Shown piece after piece: positions 55,259 to 64,000 of a stretch of 64,000 nt of DNA. This DNA comes from Amorphochlora amoebiformis. Lineage: Eukaryota; Cercozoa; Chlorarachniophyceae. The notes under the pieces are model-generated. The model was not told where the DNA came from and searched no databases. It saw only the letters and a program-made list of their open reading frames with translations. Every line of letters begins with the position of its first letter. Within the stretch, counting starts at the first letter, position 1. Both the position numbers and the translations under genes were made by a program. The stretch spans positions 310,001 to 374,000 of the forward strand of contig BAAHQB010000082.1 of NCBI GenBank assembly GCA_054601695.1, in the 5' to 3' direction.

Positions 55259-55457
55259 TATACGCCCCTCCACCGTTAGGGAACCGATGATCAGAAGGAA
55301 AGTCATGCAGCAGAAGCATCTCAGACCACACCAACCATTGTCACCTAGTTTTGTCACAGGTTACTGGATTCCGTGGACTCCGGGGATTTGTGTGCCGACA
55401 AATACTTTTCACTAGGTGGCACCGCGGCGCCCAAACCCGGTCCCTCCAGAACCAGCT
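55259..55457. promoter_or_regulatory. Short divergent intergenic region
   Basis: 199 bp of mixed-composition DNA between the start codons of the 88-aa gene (-) and the coiled-coil gene (+). It is the likely bidirectional promoter and 5' UTRs. The plus frame upstream of Met 55458 is open and Pro-rich (RRPNPVPPEPA), so the plus gene could extend into it. Confidence 0.45.
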
Positions 55458-58422
<2,965 letters not shown>

Positions 58423-59067
58423 AAGAGTAACTTTCAACTTGTTGGAATAGGAAGGAGCGAGCCTAATTCGTCGTGCTTGTAGCCTGGCGAGCAGTGTACA
58501 AGTTACAGTATTAATTTAGTAGCATCTAATTTGAAGCTATATGCATGAAACGATATCTACCGTCTACAAATGAACCTTGATGCATGCCTGACGATCATTG
58601 ACTGGATCCAGTGGATTAAGTCACCAATGACTTAGATGAATACATGTCTAGTCTAGTAGTATCTAGAGTATGTCGAGTATGTCGACAATTGTCTAGTGTG
58701 TCATACTAGTATATACAAGATGTATAATACAAATACTCTAGATACTAGATACTATCCTAGTATCTAGACTACAACTGGACTACGCTATACGTAGCGTTGA
58801 AATAATAACAAAGGTTGAGACTAATGAGTGCTATGCATGCTATTGCATGTACGACACACTCGTTCACGTGTACAATATACATATACATATACATATACAT
58901 ACATATATATATATATATATATATTACTATGTAATTGTACTATGCGTGAATGATGTCGGTATATATATATATATATATACATATGTGCTTGTGAACATAA
59001 TAACTATGTAAGTTAACAGAGCACAAGGCATTACTCATTGCTCCCAAGACAAAGTATGGAACTATCG

Positions 59068-59111
<44 letters not shown>

Positions 59112-59255
59112 CGTATATATGAATATGTACATATGTATATCTTGTATATATTTACTATATATCTATATATATATATAACATTATACCAGCATAAAATAAT
59201 TCTGCAAAAAACACCAGCTCTCAATTCAAAACTTTCCATCGCGTTAACCGCGAGC
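58423..59255. other. CTAG-rich then AT-rich intergenic region
   Basis: 58500-58800 is rich in CTAG/ACTAGT words (TACTCTAGATACTAGATACT), like the flank after NNT, followed by (AT)n. The coiled-coil gene (+) and KAP3 (-) converge here. No exon is supported. Confidence 0.6.
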
Positions 59256-62781
<3,526 letters not shown>

Positions 62782-62784
62782 CTG

Positions 62785-64000
62785 GTTAGGGTTGGGGTAG
62801 GGTTAGGGTTAGGGTTAGGGTCAGGATTTTTCTCAGGTTTAGGGTTACGGTTAGGGTTAGGGTTAGGATTATATTTAGGATTACATTTACGATGCCAGGT
62901 TTAGGATTAAGGTTAGGGAGGGTTCGTTATACGTTTAGGGTTAGGGTTAGGATTACGGTTAGATTTAGGATATGTCATCACTAGGTTTAGAATTTGGGTT
63001 AGGGTTAGGGATGTTTTTAGGTTTAGGGTGACGGTTAGGGTTAGGGTTGCGGTTCGGGTTAGGTTTATGATGTCATATTAGATTTAGAATTCGGGTTAGG
63101 GTTTAGGGCGTCTTTTAGGTTTAGGGATACGGTTAGGGTTAGGGTTAGGGATACATCATATTAGGTTTAGGATGAGGGTTAGGGTTATATTAGGTTTAGG
63201 GCTGAAGTTAGGGTTAGGATTTAACTTATGTTAATGGTATTATTTCAAGTTTAGGGTTAGGGTTTGGGTTAGGGATACGTCATGTTAGGTTTAGGATGAG
63301 GGTTAGGGTTAGGGTGGTGTTATATTAGGTTTAGGTTTAACTTTGAGTTGGGGTTTAGCTTAGGCGGTTAGGGTTAGGGTTAGGGTAACGTTTGGGGTCT
63401 TAGGTTTAGGATGAGGTTTAGGGCTAGGTTGGTGTAATATTAGGTTTAGGTTTAAGTTATAGTTAGGGTTTAGCTTAGGCGGTTAGGGTTAGGGTTAGGG
63501 TAAGGTTTGGGGTCTTACATTAGGTTTAAAGTTAGGGTTACGGTTAGGGTTATGGGTAGAGTTAGGGTGTTATATTAGATTTAAGGTTAGGGTTACGGTT
63601 AGGGTTACAGGTAAAGTTAGGGTGTTATATTAGGTTTGGGGTTAGGGTTAGAGTTCGGGTTAGGATTAGGTTAGGATTTAGGTTAGGTTACTATGTTAGG
63701 TTAGGTGTATATTCGGTTCAGGTTGAGGGTTAGGGCTAACCCGAACCCTAACCCTAACTCTAACCCTAGGATTAGTGTATAGTAGGTTTAGGGTTAGAAT
63801 TAGAGTTGTGTTTAAGGAGTTATGCTAGTCTTACGGTTGGGTTACATTTAGATTTAAGGGTTAGGGTTAGGTTGGCTAGGTTTAGGCTGTTATATTAGGT
63901 TTAGGGTTGGGTTTGGGTTAGTTGGGTTTAGGGTTAGGTTTAGGGTGTCATAGTAGGCTTACAGTTTGGGTCAGGGTTAGGGCTAGGGTTAGGTTTAGGT
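62785..64000. repeat. Large degenerate TTAGGG array
   Basis: More than 1.2 kb of TTAGGG, TTTAGG, TTACGG and GTTAGG variants on the plus strand, starting 4 bp beyond the KAP3 exon acceptor and reaching the right edge. It contains higher-order repeats: two units with TTTAGCTTAGGCGGTTAGGG (about 63354 and 63469) and three units with GTTAGGGTGTTATATTAG (about 63550-63640). No exon was seen in it. Confidence 0.9.

Overview
The window is intron-rich nuclear DNA from a microbial eukaryote that builds a cilium or flagellum. Intraflagellar-transport and kinesin-2 genes are present, along with a vesicle-coat adaptin and a fused mitochondrial-type transhydrogenase. The lineage cannot be named from this sequence. 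Introns are dominated by (AT)n microsatellites, so nearly all long open frames of alternating Tyr/Ile/His/Val are artefacts. Real genes were recovered by joining short exons (about 30-150 nt) flanked by GT/GC...AG and checking that every phase fits. The joined reading frames are open and in phase throughout; four of the products are recognisable from family knowledge. No database search was run.

Layout: (1) 1-13571 (+): C-terminal 645 residues of an alpha-beta fused NAD(P) transhydrogenase (NNT), 30 exons, cut by the left edge. (2) 13572-15378: intergenic, first CTAG-rich, then AT-rich. (3) 20602-15379 (-): IFT57, 16 exons. (4) 20629-21294: divergent intergenic region. (5) 21295-47942 (+): AP-4 complex epsilon adaptin, 51 exons, 1125 aa. 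(6) 47943-48964: intergenic satellite mixing telomere-like and ACGT-rich units. (7) 54098-48965 (-): a lysine/arginine-rich protein of unknown family, with a 2.8 kb intron holding a hairpin minisatellite and a telomere-like block. (8) 55258-54706 (-): a small 88-aa protein of unknown family. (9) 55458-58422 (+): a 376-aa coiled-coil protein. (10) 58423-59255: CTAG-rich intergenic DNA. (11) 62781-59256 (-): the C-terminal 180 residues of kinesin-associated protein 3 (KAP3). (12) 62782-64000: degenerate TTAGGG repeats, probably an intron of the same gene.

IFT57 (an IFT-B subunit) and KAP3 (the non-motor subunit of the kinesin that carries IFT-B trains) act in the same flagellar transport process. 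AP-4 epsilon acts at the trans-Golgi network, and NNT in the inner mitochondrial membrane. About 120 introns lie in 64 kb.

The most unusual observations are: fragments of exons lying in neighbouring introns, several differing from the real exon mainly at silent third codon positions; a very relaxed 5' splice-site code, including AG|GCA donors and many GTC donors; CCCTAAC arrays mostly placed in sense orientation inside introns; a 13-17 bp sequence (GGATCAGATTATTCA) recurring at the edges of these arrays; and a minisatellite made of short perfect hairpins that ends in an 18-bp stem-loop.
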